Assembly (NCBI GenBank): GCA_023362775.1
Contig: JALMGJ010000006.1
Coordinates: forward strand, 14,158,501-14,222,500
From: Charina bottae
Taxonomy: Eukaryota > Chordata > Lepidosauria > Squamata > Charinaidae
Direction of reading: 5' to 3'
DNA: 64,000 nt
Part shown: in pieces, positions 1-11,105 of the stretch
Numbering within the stretch: position 1 is the first letter of the stretch
How the letters are laid out: each line of letters begins with the position of its first letter
The notes under the pieces: generated by a model
What the model saw: only the letters and a program-made list of their open reading frames with translations
What the model was told of the DNA's origin: nothing
Database searches by the model: none
Program-made: the position numbers and the translations under genes

Positions 1-593
1 TGTGAAGCCGCTTTGGTTTGATGCTGTCATGCACACCCTACATAAGAATTTGAGAAAAACTTTGCTTGATCAGACCAAGGAATAAACTAGACCATAACCT
101 GTTTCCCATAGGGGTCCAACCACATGCCTCCAGTTAACCCACAATATTTCTTGGTCCTGGAATTCCAATCAAGAAGCTTCTATTCAACTTTGAAATATTT
201 GATCAGTGTGAATTACACTGTTAGTGTTATCTCCCACTAATTATTTTGTGTCAACAAAGTGTGACTTCTTTTTTTTAACTCAAGAGCTACCCTTAGCCTT
301 CAAGTACCATGCCAGGGGCCACATTCCAAAAAGGGAGTGGGGTCAAGAGAAGAGCTGAATATCATTTAAATAATACTTAATTAAACATTTATTAAATTGA
401 CTCCCCCGTTTTATCACATTAAAAATTATAGTCTGGTGACAACTATTGAAGGCCTGGGGCAGCGGGCAAGTTGGGATCATACAGTATATACCATTCTAAA
501 GATAAACTCCTCTATTAGTGTTTTAAGGAGCACATGATTCCTTCTGGACTATCTGATAACAATGGTGATTGTTAAGAAAAGATCTTCATGTAC
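1..593. other. unique AT-rich DNA, no gene seen
   Basis: I see no reading frame of recognisable family, no terminal repeats and no SINE promoter boxes. The only low-complexity piece is a short T run near 270. It ends where an antisense LINE tail begins. Confidence 0.5.
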
Positions 594-1283
594 ATTTATT
601 TATTTATTTATTTATTAATTATTCATATTTCTATGACCGCCCATCTTCCCCAAATGGGGGACTCTGGGCTGTTTACAATCATATCAACGATTAAAACCAC
701 ACAAGTTTAAAATCACAAACAACTATCAATACAGATAGAGAATAAATAAATACAAATACAAAGTCCAAGTGGGAATAAAATCTCCTTCAACAGGGAGGAC
801 ACTACGGGGCCAGCCACCCCCAGGATGAACTATTACCCTTCCACTCCCAAGCAAGGCGGCAGAGCCAGGTCTTTAGACTCTTCCGGAAGGCTGGGAGCGA
901 GGGGCCTGCCTCACCTCCAGGGGCAGAATATTCCAAAGGGCGGGCGCCACTGAAGAGAAGGCTCACCTCCTGGACCCCGCCAGATGAAATTCCCTTGTTG
1001 ACGGGGTCCGTAGCATGCCCTCTCTGCATGACCAGGTGGGGCAGGTAGATGTTATGGGGATGAGACGGTCCCTCAGGTAACCTGGTCCCATGCCATCTAG
1101 GGCTTTAAGGGTGATAACCAACACCTTGAATTGGACCCGGAAGGAAACCGGCACCCAGTGCAGCTCGCGCAGCAGTGGTGTCACGTGTGCTGATCTTGAT
1201 GCACCAATAATTGCCCGCGCGGCCTCATTCTGTACCAGCTGAAGCTTCCGGATACACTTCAAGGGTAGCCCCATGTAGAGCGC
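594..1283 (-). mobile_element. L2/CR1-type LINE, 5'-truncated 3' end
   Basis: Read on the minus strand this is the C-terminal end of a LINE reverse-transcriptase protein followed by its 3' UTR. Residues such as KLQLVQN, AARAI, HVTPLLRELHWVP and GPGYLRDRL are the hallmark C-terminal block of L2/CR1-clade ORF2. The frame is broken near 963-1029, where it shifts into a second frame that ends in SWGWLAP and a stop near 804. A 3' UTR with the motif GACCGCCCATCTTCCCC (plus strand) and a TTTA-repeat tail at 595-616 close the element. The same protein end occurs, better preserved, at 58165-58825. The copy is dead and 5' truncated near 1283, as usual for target-primed LINE insertion. Confidence 0.85.
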
Positions 1284-1596
1284 ATTATTCCTTCTCCTTC
1301 TTCTCTGTTTCGTTCACTGTCTGTTTTAACTAGCTACAAAACATGGCACCTACCATAAATGTCAAAAATGATCTGAATATGTCCTAGATGGTGGTGATAT
1401 GCCATAATGGGCTGTCCATCTCACAAACATTTTTCAGGAAAGAAAAGGATTTATTTCTACTACTTTGTACTACCACTACCAGACATTCCAGAATGATATA
1501 TAATGTGCAGCTTGGCACACTAATAGAGAAGCTGAACTTTTGAATGGTATATATAGTCTACCTTCCTTTTCTTAAACTTTTAAACCAGAGATATAT

Positions 1597-1821
1597 AGCC
1601 AGTTTGATGGATTGGTTAAGGAACCAGGCTAGAAACTGGGAGAGTGTGAGTTCTAGTCCCAGGCATGAAGCCAGCTGGGTGACCTTGGGCCAGTCACTCT
1701 CTCTCAGCCCTAGGAAGGAGGCAATGGCAAACCACTTCCAAAAAACCTTGCCAAGAAAACTGCAGGGACTTGTCCAGGCAGTTTCCAAGAATTGGACACG
1801 ACTGAACAGATTAAAAAAAAA
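1597..1821 (+). mobile_element. tRNA-headed CORE/MIR-like SINE, RTE-type tail
   Basis: The 5' part resembles a tRNA-derived Pol III promoter (A-box-like region at the GATTGGTTAAGG stretch, B-box-like GAGTTCTAGTCC near 1648). The centre GCTGGGTGACCTTGGGCCAGTC is the CORE/MIR-type block. The 3' body (GGCAAACCACTTCC, TTGCCAAGAAAAC, then TTGGACACGACTGAAC) resembles RTE/BovB LINE ends and finishes in an A run. Sister copies: 47734-47962, 53420-53724 (antisense) and 61147-61365. I name it by structure only. Confidence 0.85.
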
Positions 1822-1829
1822 TATGGATG

Positions 1830-2985
1830 GCACATGTGTCATGCCCTCATGTATGAGGTTTTTACATGGCTTCCACCCAAGACACCCATATCTCTCTTGT
1901 TTGAAAACTTGACAAAGGAAGGTAGCTGGTAGATAGACTCTATATATTTCTTCCTGCAACACCGCTGAACATCAGGGTTTGGATAGTTCTTAAAGCTAAT
2001 GCACTGTATATAGTTACCTTAAATGCAGGGACCCATGAGTTCAATTCCCAGTAGAGGGTTTGAACTCCATAGAAAAGATCTCTAGCTACATGTGTCTGAT
2101 GAATCCCAAATTGGAGGAAACTGGTCATGTGCTGCCTCCCGGTGGTCAATATAAGTAATATAGGAGCTGTAGATTTGTTTGCTCTGGAACACACCTTCTT
2201 GGAATGCCTGAAGCATCTATCAGTCAAGCATCAGCTCTTGTTTTCTACTAAAAGGGCAGATTTGGACCAGGCATAGTTGTGGATGCACCATTAGAGGTAG
2301 AAATGGGGGGGGGGGGGAGAGAAGTGGTTAGAAAAGGACAGTTCTCAGTATAGATCAATGGTGCACCTATCTCACCCCTTTTCCTTAGCTAAAAACAAAC
2401 AAACAAACAGAAAGCCCACATTCTTTTAAAGCAACACAACTTCTGATAGCTTGATGGACTAATTATCTCCATTTAAAACAAAAAAAATGTTAGGTTTTTT
2501 TTTTAAAAAAAACTACTCATTTATATATGAAATTTGTTCCTGCTGGTCCAAGGAACTATCATCCAACCGTCATCCTTTGCTCTCTGTTATATCGGGCGTT
2601 GACGCAGGTAGAAACAATCCAAGCGGATCTTGGCAGCTGGCACATTTGCTAATTTGCCCTCCTGACCCTAAACAGGTGAGAGACAGTGCGCCTGGAGAGT
2701 TGTACCTCAAATCTTTTGACGCAACAGCTGGGCATATTTCACGCACAACTCACGTTTGCTGTGCATCTGGCTTCATTTAATTGGAAAAACAAAATACGAC
2801 AACCAAATCAGGGGTGGGGGGAAGGAAGGAGGATTTTGATACAATGAGAAGAAAAGTGAGGATAAGACTGTAAATTCTCCTTTTTATCAAACTCTCTGGA
2901 TTTCAACCTTTTAAAACCACCTTTTATCTCTAATTAATACCTAAGGGAAGAAAATGAGAAAGCTATTTTGATTCTATGTCAGGGG
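1830..2985. other. unique DNA; possible conserved non-coding block at 2500-2795
   Basis: No repeat family or coding exon is recognised. The part from about 2500 to 2795 is unlike its neighbours: non-repetitive, with several CpGs (GGGCGTTGACGC, GTGCGCC, GACGC, CACGCAC) in otherwise CpG-poor AT-rich DNA, and an E-box-like ACAGGTGAG. It also carries a 97-residue open frame (2487-2780) that matches no family I know. That mix fits a regulatory element better than a gene, but the sequence alone does not prove it. Confidence 0.35.
2305..2317. repeat. 13-base G homopolymer
   Basis: An uninterrupted run of 13 G followed by GAGAGAAG. Likely length-polymorphic and error-prone in sequencing; capable of G-quadruplex-type structures. 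Confidence 0.9.
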
Positions 2986-2989
2986 AGAT

Positions 2990-2995
2990 AGAGAT

Positions 2996-3042
<47 letters not shown>

Positions 3043-3052
3043 GATAGATAAT

Positions 3053-3124
<72 letters not shown>

Positions 3125-3204
3125 TAGACAGACAGATGATAGATGATAGATAATTAGATAGATGATAGATAATTAGATAGATGATAGATGGATAATTAGA
3201 TAGG

Positions 3205-3251
<47 letters not shown>
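2990..3251. repeat. compound GATA/GACA microsatellite
   Basis: About 260 bp of GATA repeats with an internal GACA block (about 3099-3135) and interspersed GATGATAGATAATTA units that recur several times. GATA/GACA arrays of this kind (Bkm-type) are well known in snakes, including on sex chromosomes; one autosomal-size tract here does not locate the window. It ends where unique DNA begins at TTTTTATATTTTTA. Confidence 0.95.
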
Positions 3252-3256
<5 letters not shown>

Positions 3257-3667
3257 TTTTATATTTTTATTTTGGTCCAGACTAAGGATGTTTAAAAGGC
3301 CAGGATGGGATTCAATTTCTTGCAATGCATTATAGTGGAGAAGGAGAAAAAAGAGCAATGGCCCAAGTATTTGAAACCTCCATCTCTCCACCTAGAGAAC
3401 TCCTAACTAGGCCCAGCATTGTCCTATCTGTACTTTTGTTAGGACTTTGAAGCAGTGGATGGGGGGTGGGGGGAGAGAGATTCAAAGAAAAAGACTTTCA
3501 TGTTTTCCTATTCAACCTTTGATTTCAAAGCACTCACAAAGGGTGAGAAACAGAAGATTGGAGCAGGGAGAGGCGATGGTAGGGGAGAAACTTGCACTAC
3601 AAAGCAGCTCTGGATCAACAGTCATATGTGGAGATTGCAGGTGGTAATGAAAACTTCATTACTATCA

Positions 3668-4003
3668 GGGGCGTGGTGGCTCAGTGGGTAAGACGCCAGG
3701 CTTGTTGATCAGAAGATCGCAAGTTCGGAGGTTCGAATCCCTAGCCCTGCATGCGGAGTGAGCTCCCGCACTAGCTCCAGCTCTTGCCAACCTAGCAATT
3801 CGAAAGCATGCAAATGCAAGTAGATGAATAGGTACCACTTCGGTGGGAAGGTAACAGCGTTCCGGGCGTGTCATGCGGCCACATGACCGCGGAAGCGTCT
3901 TCGGACAGCGCTGGCTCTTTGGCTAACAAACGGAGATGAGCACCGGCCCCTAGAGTCGGACACGACTGCACAAATGTGCGGGGGGTACCTTTACCTTTAC
4001 CTT
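3668..4003 (+). mobile_element. Sauria-type tRNA SINE, full length with target duplication
   Basis: The head GGGGCGTGGTGGCTCAGTGGG carries an A box and GGTTCGAATCCC a B box, so it is tRNA-derived. The body is conserved with the antisense copies at 23730, 33864 and 56658. The tail CTAGAGTCGGACACGACTG is shared with BovB/RTE 3' ends and finishes in ACCTTT repeats, as in Sauria SINEs. The element is flanked by TAATGAAAACTT...ACTAT at 3645-3665 and 4004-4020 (left copy has 4 extra bases), a target-site duplication. Several CpGs remain in the body, so it is fairly young. Confidence 0.93.
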
Positions 4004-4009
4004 TAATGA

Positions 4010-4313
4010 AAACTTACTATAGATAAAGTAGCAGTTTTATGACAAGGCTGTTACGGAACATCTTCATCTTTTCCCCTTCTCGAACTAGAATTCCGTTGTC
4101 ATCGGCTTGCTTAAACAACAAAAAGAGCCCCACCCTAACTGATATTTTCAAGTATTATTTCTCTTTCTAGTCACATTACAATCAGATGGGCATGGGGGGG
4201 AAGGGGGAGTAAGTGAGCAGGGAAGTCCAATCTCATATAACTTGGATAAGAATACCTACAGAAGTTTTGAGCAGCATCTGAAAAATGCTGCCTTGCTCTG
4301 GTTGAGTATTCAT
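4010..4313. other. unique DNA, no gene seen
   Basis: AT-moderate sequence between the Sauria SINE and the CCCT tract. No recognisable protein, repeat or promoter structure. Confidence 0.5.
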
Positions 4314-4314
4314 C

Positions 4315-4341
4315 TCTCCCTCCCTCCCTCCCTCCCTCCCT

Positions 4342-4372
<31 letters not shown>
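4315..4372. repeat. TCCC then TC microsatellite (polypyrimidine)
   Basis: A TCCC tetranucleotide block runs directly into an uninterrupted CT dinucleotide block, giving a pure polypyrimidine strand of about 60 bp with H-DNA potential. Confidence 0.95.
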
Positions 4373-4595
4373 CTTTTTATCTGTCTGCCCACAAGATTTG
4401 GAACACCATTAATTGGTCCTGCGGGAAGCCAGCAGGCCAAGCCTTTTTATGACTGGATTTCTTTGTATCGTACACATGTGGTTATCTCTCAGGGGACAAG
4501 CGAAGAAGAAGGGACAGCAAAAGGGGAAGAAATGTGTGAAAAGAAGAGGGCGGGGAGTCTGTACAGGTCTAAACACAAAAAAGACAGATCATAAT

Positions 4596-4668
<73 letters not shown>

Positions 4669-4669
4669 T
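4596..4669. repeat. TTTC tetranucleotide microsatellite
   Basis: Eighteen or so uninterrupted TTTC units. An 88-residue frame across it (4413-4679) ends in FFLS repeats and is a by-product of the repeat. Confidence 0.95.
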
Positions 4670-4674
4670 CTTTA

Positions 4675-5350
4675 AATAATGTGACAAAAATGCACCACCC
4701 CCTGTTCTACGATCTGCTTAACTCAATCTGATTTCCCTGACTGCTACCTTCAGAGGCGTTCTGCCTCCCTATTAGAAATCAAACACCTTTCCTCCCGCCC
4801 TCACCTCCTCCCTCTCTCTTTCCAACAAAAGGTAGAGGTGGTCTTTCAGAGAAGATAAAAAGAATAGTTGATCATAAGAGAAACCTGGAGCCAATGCCGT
4901 GGTCTTTCGTCCCTGCAGCAGTTTCTAAAGCCCTAAACACCTGCATCTACCTTCCCTTAGATTGTAACACTGAAATCGGGAATACCAAGACACTTCTTAT
5001 CTATCTCAGGATTCCCTTGCCTTTCCATTGCTCCCTTAAGAACACCTCTGCTTTTCCTAAACAGAAGGATGAAGTTAGTTTTATTGTTATGCAATGTTAT
5101 GTTTGGACGATTTGGCTTTGAAGGCTATATATGTGTATAGTCAAGGAATGATTTGAACTGAACCATATAATGAGGTAGCATTTTAATCTGTCCACATGAC
5201 AAGCACTTTTCCCACATTACCAGATGTTTGACACATTTGACGTGCCATTCAGTGGAGCAAGCAGCAATGTTTGATCCTGGGTTTAAGAGCTCTGCTTCAC
5301 ATTACAAATAGTTTTAGGAAACTCCATAAACAAATAATTAGACCAACCAG
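4675..5350. other. unique DNA, no gene seen
   Basis: Non-repetitive AT-rich DNA with a pyrimidine-rich stretch at 4790-4830. Short open frames match no known family. Confidence 0.5.
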
Positions 5351-5352
5351 TA

Positions 5353-5440
5353 CAATGTTTTCTCAACCTTAGCAACTTTAAGATGTGTGGACTTCAACTC
5401 CCAGAATTCCCCGGCCAGCTGTAGTGAAATTCTGGCAAAT
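5353..5440 (+). mobile_element. half of a palindromic hAT-like MITE
   Basis: Matches the left arm of the full palindromic copy at 33347-33471: CAATGTTTTCTCAACC followed by GCAACTTTAAGATGTGTGG and ACTTCAACTCCCAGAATTCC. The right arm is missing. The terminal motif (C)AGTGTTTCTCAACC is typical of hAT-superfamily inverted termini. Confidence 0.7.
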
Positions 5441-5900
5441 GCAATTAATTCCTAATCTGGGAAATTATCCATCACCCATGCTTTTAGTGAATCGACACTT
5501 TGTTACCATATTCACATCCACGAGCATGGAGTACAGTTGTATCATCGACTTTCTCTGGCAATTTGAACCCTTTTGTGCCAAACAATGTGCAACACGCAAG
5601 ACATTTGATCCTTTCTTGCCACATCCTGTTTTATAATTTTACACAAATTACAAAACTATCATTCATTCAGTGATACATGCACTAGAATTAATCAATGGTT
5701 CAATAGCTTCATAATTCATAATTTGGAGTGCTCTGACCTTGGGATGTTCCAAGAGTTGAGAAAGACCTGCTAGTCTTCTATGGCATACAGTGGAGTACAA
5801 GAAAGAAAAGATCAGCAAAGTAGCTGCCTTAAATATTACTCTGCAACTGAGAAAAGGATCGGGGGAATGTTGGTTTAGTTGGTTTAGTTGGGGCGGGCGG
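5441..5900. other. unique DNA, no gene seen
   Basis: AT-rich unique DNA up to the GGCA array. The region just before the array reads TTGGTTTAGTTGGTTTAGTTGGGGCGGGCGGG, a short degenerate tandem that may have seeded it. Confidence 0.5.
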
Positions 5901-5903
5901 GTG

Positions 5904-5974
5904 GGCAGGCAGTCAGCAGGCAGGCAGGCAGGCAGGCAGTCAGCAGGCAGGCAGGCAGGCAGGCAGGCAGGCGG

Positions 5975-6009
<35 letters not shown>

Positions 6010-6051
6010 CAGGCAGGCAGGCAGGCAGGCAGGCGGCAGGCAGGCAGGCGG

Positions 6052-6086
<35 letters not shown>

Positions 6087-6226
6087 CAGGCAGGCAGGCA
6101 GGCAGGCAGGCGGCAGGCAGGCAGGCAGGCAGGCAGGCAGCAGGCAGGCAGGCAGGCAGCAGGCAGGCAGCAGGCAGGCAGGCAGCAGGCAGGCAGGCAG
6201 CAGGCAGGCAGGCAGGTAGGCGGCAG

Positions 6227-6257
<31 letters not shown>

Positions 6258-6669
6258 CAGGCAGGCAGGCAGGCAGGCAGGCAGGCGGCAGGCGGGCAGC
6301 AGGCGGGCAGCAGGCAGGCAGGCAGGCAGGCGGCAGCAGACAGGCAGGCAGGCAGAGGCAGGCAGCAGGCAGGCAGGCAGGCAGGCGGGCAGCAGGCAGG
6401 CAGCAGGCAGGCAGCAGGCAGGCAGGCAGGCAGGCGGCAGGCAGGCAGGCAGGCAGGCAGCAGGCAGCAGGCAGGCAGGCAGGCAGGCAGGCAGGCGGCA
6501 GGCAGGCAGCAGGCAGCAGGCAGCAGGCAGGCAGCAGGCAGGCAGGCAGGCAGGCGGCAGCAGACAAGCAGGCAGGCAGGCAGAGGCAGGCAGCAGGCAG
6601 GCAGGCAAGCAGGCAGCAGGCAGGCAGGCAACAGGCAGGCAGGCAGCAGGCAGGCAGGCAGGCAGGCGG

Positions 6670-6705
<36 letters not shown>

Positions 6706-6842
6706 CGGCAGCAGACAGGCAGGCAGGCAGAGGCAGGCAGCAGGCAGGCAGGCAGGCAGGCGGGCAGCAGGCAGGCAGCAGGCAGGCAGCAGGCAGGCAG
6801 GCAGGCGGCAGGCAGGCAGGCAGGCAGGCAGGCAGCAGGCAG

Positions 6843-6885
<43 letters not shown>

Positions 6886-7173
6886 CAGGCAGCAGGCAGG
6901 CAGCAGGCAGGCAGGCAGGCAGGCGGCAGCAGACAAGCAGGCAGGCAGGCAGAGGCAGGCAGCAGGCAGGCAGGCAAGCAGGCAGCAGGCAGGCAGGCAG
7001 CAGGCAGGCAGGCAGCAGGCAGGCAGGCAGGCAGGCGGCAGGCAGGCAGGCAGGCAGGCAGGCAGGTGGCAGGCAGGCAGGCAGGCAGGCAGGCAGGCGG
7101 CAGGCAGGCAGCAGGCAGCAGGCAGGCAGCAGGCAGGCAGGCAGGCAGCAGGCAGGCAGGCAGGCAGGCAGGC
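5904..7173. repeat. 1.27 kb GGCA/GCA satellite-like array with ~370 bp higher-order period
   Basis: An almost pure run of GGCA units interrupted by GCA, GGCGGCA and GGGCAGCA variants. Four landmarks GGCAGCAGACA begin near 6331, 6555, 6706 and 6924. They alternate as CAGACAGG (6331, 6706) and CAGACAAG (6555, 6924), each followed by an AGAGGCAGGCAG block. Landmark spacings of 375 and 369 bp show that a ~370 bp segment was tandemly duplicated within the array. Because GGCA has no stop in any frame on either strand, the array produces long open frames (467 residues at 5790-7193 plus; 419 residues at 5940-7199 minus) of low complexity (Gly-Arg-Gln-Ala or Leu-Pro-Ala-Cys). These are not credible genes: they start in unique flanking DNA without a recognisable N-terminal domain. 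Confidence 0.95.
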
Positions 7174-7174
7174 T

Positions 7175-8665
7175 CTTGAATTTCCTCCTTTAAGACCATC
7201 AGTTTATTTCTAGCCTCCTGAAAGAGAAATAAATATATCTAATGGCCTCTGGAAGAATACCCCAAGGATATTGCTTCCAAATCTACCAGTTCCATTCTGT
7301 GGTAGAACAGAAGGTGAAAGTAGCATGACTTTCTTACAGTATTTAGAGTACCACAAAATGGTCTGGTATGGCTGTGACTGAAGAATTATGTACCACGACA
7401 ATTGCACTCTGAATTAAACAACTATGCTCAAAAAATGCAACTAGTGGGATATCCCTTTGAACCTTGTTTGTGGCTGAAATGTGTTACAAGATATGGCAGC
7501 TCAGAGCGAGAAACCATTGGACAGCATTATTTGCGCTCTGTAGATCAATCCCTTCCTATTTCAGCTATTGGATCTTTGAGAAACACATGTGCACATGGAT
7601 TTTTACATGGATTGACATATTCCACAGATTCTGACTTCACATGCAGATTGGAACTTAATGATTAACCTTCAAATTTTCACACTGCTCCGAATTTGATGAT
7701 AAGAGTTCTCTGCTCCAAGGAGGTACTGAAATGTTTTTAGAATTTATATTTAATAATAACATACAGTATGTTTTGAAATATGTAGTAAGAAACTATGTTC
7801 TTAAAATATGTATTTTATTAGATCAGCAGTTAATATTTTTGGCATGGTATTGATTTTTTTTAATCCCACATTAGTGGGGAAATGGAATTGCACTGAGCAG
7901 GGATTATACACCTGAGAAAATATATCAGAGTGAGTTGCAATTGGGTTAATGGCGAGTTGCATTTCAGGCAAATGCAACAGCAAGTACGAAGCTAGCTGAG
8001 CAAGTACATACATGCTCCAGGAGATATGTAGGGTCTTGCTTGATAGCTGAGCATGGCATAGATGGCACAGGTTCTCGTCCAGAATTGTAGCCATAGGAAA
8101 CAAGCAGTACGGCTAGAAGGTGGTCAGCCAATGTTGCACACATTCAGGAAATGGGATAGTGGCAGAGAGGCAACAGTGGTCCACAGCAGACCAGAAGTTG
8201 GTCCAGTTCATAAAGCTGAGAAACAAGGAAGAGGCAGAGCAGGAAGAGAGGATGCAGGTTGAACACTGAAGAGTCCATCTCTGACAGTGTCCAATTGAAC
8301 AGACAGGTTGACTTGAGGAGTTTACTGGCCCATAGCAAGCAGTCCAATGCAAAGGCAGGCAGAGAGCTGGTTTTATAAGCATGCACACAAGCTGAAAAGA
8401 TACAAGTTTCATAAACACAGTGGTAGAGTTTTATGCACGGCTGGAACATAAACTAGATGTATGTATAATTTGCAGTGGGTATGGTACGGAAATAGTAGTT
8501 ACTTAAAGAAAAGAACTCTTGCTCTTTGTTGATTGGTTAGAGTTGGAGAGCAGGCTGTTGCTAAGCTAAATTTGCTACAGTAGATTGCACCATCCCCAAG
8601 TCATGGTGCAGAGGGGAGTAACTTGCAAGTATCCCCTATTGTGCCTCTAATTGTCCATGATGTAT
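7175..8665. other. unique DNA, no gene seen
   Basis: About 1.5 kb without recognisable repeats. An 87-residue open frame at 7402-7665 (plus) matches no family I recognise. Overlapping short frames at 8062-8449 on both strands also look random. TTTATAAGCATGC near 8374 is TATA-like but has no supporting context. Confidence 0.45.
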
Positions 8666-8667
8666 TT

Positions 8668-8745
8668 GGGAAGGAAGGAAGGAAGGAAGGAAGGAAGGAA
8701 GGAAGGAAGGAAGGAAGGAAGGAAGGAAGGAAGGAAGGAAGGAAA
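8668..8745. repeat. GGAA tetranucleotide microsatellite
   Basis: About 19 uninterrupted GGAA units. GGAA arrays are known to bind ETS-family factors in other vertebrates, which is only a possibility here. Lys-Glu-Gly repeat frames across it are by-products. Confidence 0.95.
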
Positions 8746-8749
8746 TATG

Positions 8750-9920
8750 CAGTGTATTCCTGTTGCCTCATTATGTTATCATGGTGGAAAGTGTGTCCAT
8801 GGGGGAGATTTTCAAGGGTGTCTTATCTTTCATTGAACAATAATCTGCAGCCCTTTCTGGCAGCCAAAGCTGTTATTAAAACCCAAGAAAGGCAACCTAA
8901 GCAGATTCTCACCCTTTACCACTTTTCAGCAAGGTGTGAGTCCTATCTTTGAGGATTGGTTGTAGAATTTTTCATTTCCCTGGAGAAATTTGGAGAACTC
9001 AGCAGACAAAAATGTGATTAAAAAAAATTGGAAGGCTATTTTTATTTCCTCCTCTAATTTACCTATCACCTACTCATATCATCAACATATCAATTATCTT
9101 ATTTACAACGACATAAAGAAGTGGAATAGTTATGATCCCCTGGTTAAGTAAAGTCCATTTTTCATGCAGCTGCTTTAATGAGCTAAAACATTAGTTTTTC
9201 TGTTTTTGTTTGTTTGTTTAAGGCTTTTTCAACAGCATTCAGCAACTAAGCTACCATGTTGGTTGACTGCAAGAGAATTAAAAACCTTTCAAGCCATTTC
9301 CACTGGAATGGATTTTATGTGTATAAAGGTGGAAGGTGGGAGGGGAAAAGCCTTGGGAAAAACTACAATTAGAAACAGCTGCAGCCTGTAATATGTGTAA
9401 TTATGATTGATTCTGACAAACAATTCTTTGCATAAATTTTCACTTAAGTGGGATTTGCTATTTGGGTGCAGATGAAATATAAAATGCAAAGTTACGTGTC
9501 TATCTGCCATTAATATTATTTTTTAAAAAAGAGTATAAAGGATAAGTAAGAAGAACTGCTGGCCACAAAAAGTGGTTTCTGGATGAATTTTATTAGCACT
9601 ATTGAGCTCTGAATTCTCCTTCCCTTTTAAAAGGTAAATCCTCTAGACCTCTTGAAACTCCTAAGAAAATGTTTTAGGCTTACTGAAATATCCAGGAAAG
9701 TTCTCCAAACCTTTCCTCCTGAGCAAATTTTCTATAGGCACTGAAACCCTTAGGTTTGGTAGCTTTATTGGAATTCATATGGGCATTCATGGGGATGAAG
9801 AACATTCTTCTGGATTCCCTTGAAAATTGTAATTAAGCAATTAATCAATCAATCAATCAGTCAAGGAATTGTTTTAGGATAAGAGGACCCAACCTTTCTG
9901 CAAGCAGAGGTTACACTTGT
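8750..9920. other. unique DNA, no gene seen
   Basis: AT-rich unique sequence with short AATC repeats near 9840-9860. No coding or repeat family recognised. Confidence 0.5.
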
Positions 9921-9922
9921 AA

Positions 9923-9950
9923 AATAATAATAATAATAATAATAATAATA

Positions 9951-9989
<39 letters not shown>
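9923..9989. repeat. AAT/ATT palindromic trinucleotide tract
   Basis: About ten AAT units pass directly into about thirteen ATT units, so the tract is its own reverse complement and can fold into a hairpin or cruciform. Possibly two opposed retroelement tails, since many LINE ends here finish in AATAAT repeats. Confidence 0.9.
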
Positions 9990-10660
9990 TTTCCAGTGGC
10001 TCCAAGAGGCCATAGGGAAGATAAGATGATATCCTTGGATATGATTTTAAACATTTAACATTTCTTTTTTGGGGGGAAGATTTGTTGTTGCTGTTGTTTC
10101 CAAATGTCAACAGCTTGGGTTTAAACTTTTGGAGCCTTAACATGACTATTTTGCAGAATTTCCCCTCTACTAACTGGTGCAGTCTGCAGGGGTCTTGGGA
10201 GATGCAAAAATAGATTGCAGGACACTTACTCTTATGGTTCCTCCATGGGCATATTATTATTTTTGATGCAGATGCCACTGAGTTCTCCCATGTTAGTTTT
10301 AGGGAAAGGCCATTGCTCAATAGTAAAAAAAAATACAATACATTATTTACGAAATGAAGGTACTTGTTTAAAAGTTCAGTGGATCTGAGGTTTGCATTTA
10401 AATGATTGCTTCCTACTTAGCTTGACAGACTAATTCACTACAAAGCAGATACCGGTGGACTGAATCCACCTAAAACTGCTGCATGTCACTTTCAGACATA
10501 TTCTGTTGTAATTTCATTCCAGCCAATTTCAGCATCAGCCTGCAGATTTTTTTAAAAAATGTACATATTTTTAACACAGATCTCAAACATAAACACACAT
10601 TATTTTTCTAATAAGTGCATTTAATCTTAGTATATATGTATATTTGCTTGAGAAGTTTAA
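9990..10660. other. unique DNA, no gene seen
   Basis: No recognisable coding or repeat sequence. A 117-residue minus-strand open frame at 9985-10338 has no family resemblance. Confidence 0.45.
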
Positions 10661-10661
10661 A

Positions 10662-10812
10662 ATGCTAGGAAAGGTGGAAGGAAAGAAAAGAGGACCTCCA
10701 GTCGCAAGGTGGATAGACTTGATTACAGCTGTGATGGGTTCACCATTGGGAGACAAATCATCTTGAAGAGGGTCTATCTATGTGGTCACCACTGATCTGA
10801 TGACACATAATC
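10662..10812 (+). mobile_element. RTE-clade LINE, C-terminal fragment
   Basis: Translates to the conserved C-terminal block of RTE-type LINE proteins: MLGKVEGK followed by a GPPVARWID stretch. This corresponds to the LGKVEGKRKRGRPRARW block of the BovB copies in this window, but diverges enough to be another or older RTE family. Truncated at both ends. Confidence 0.6.
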
Positions 10813-11009
10813 AATGTGCATATTATTCCTTAGATTTGCATCTTAATACACAATTCCTCCAGATGTATACACTTTTTCAGCAAAGAACCGCATTGCAAAA
10901 TTCAGACGAATGAGCTATCTGAAGAATAAGAGGCATAATGGAGAAATACAGATTAATCTGGCTTGCTGAAAAGTGCAAATCAAGCAAAAGTTCTTATGTT
11001 TTGTGGCTT

Positions 11010-11105
11010 TTACACTTCGTTATGTTATGCTTTTACAATTGTAAACTGCCAGAACGTAAAGAGGAACAATTGAGGCAGTATATAAATAAAATACATACAT
11101 ACATA
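11010..11105 (+). mobile_element. LINE (L2/CR1-type) 3' end
   Basis: The sequence TTGTAAACTGCCAGA followed by GAGGCAGTATATAAATAAA and CATA repeats is the terminal signature of L2/CR1-type elements. It adjoins, or cuts into, the 3' edge of the retroviral RNase H remnant that lies on the other strand. Confidence 0.6.

Noticed and set aside
5790..7213. Very long open frames (up to 467 residues) on both strands
   Set aside because: The GGCA repeat lacks stops in every frame; the frames overlap on both strands, contain only repeat residues and have no recognisable domain.
8623..8952. Lys-Glu-Gly-Arg repeat proteins
   Set aside because: Translations of the GGAA array; the same applies at 46181-46525.
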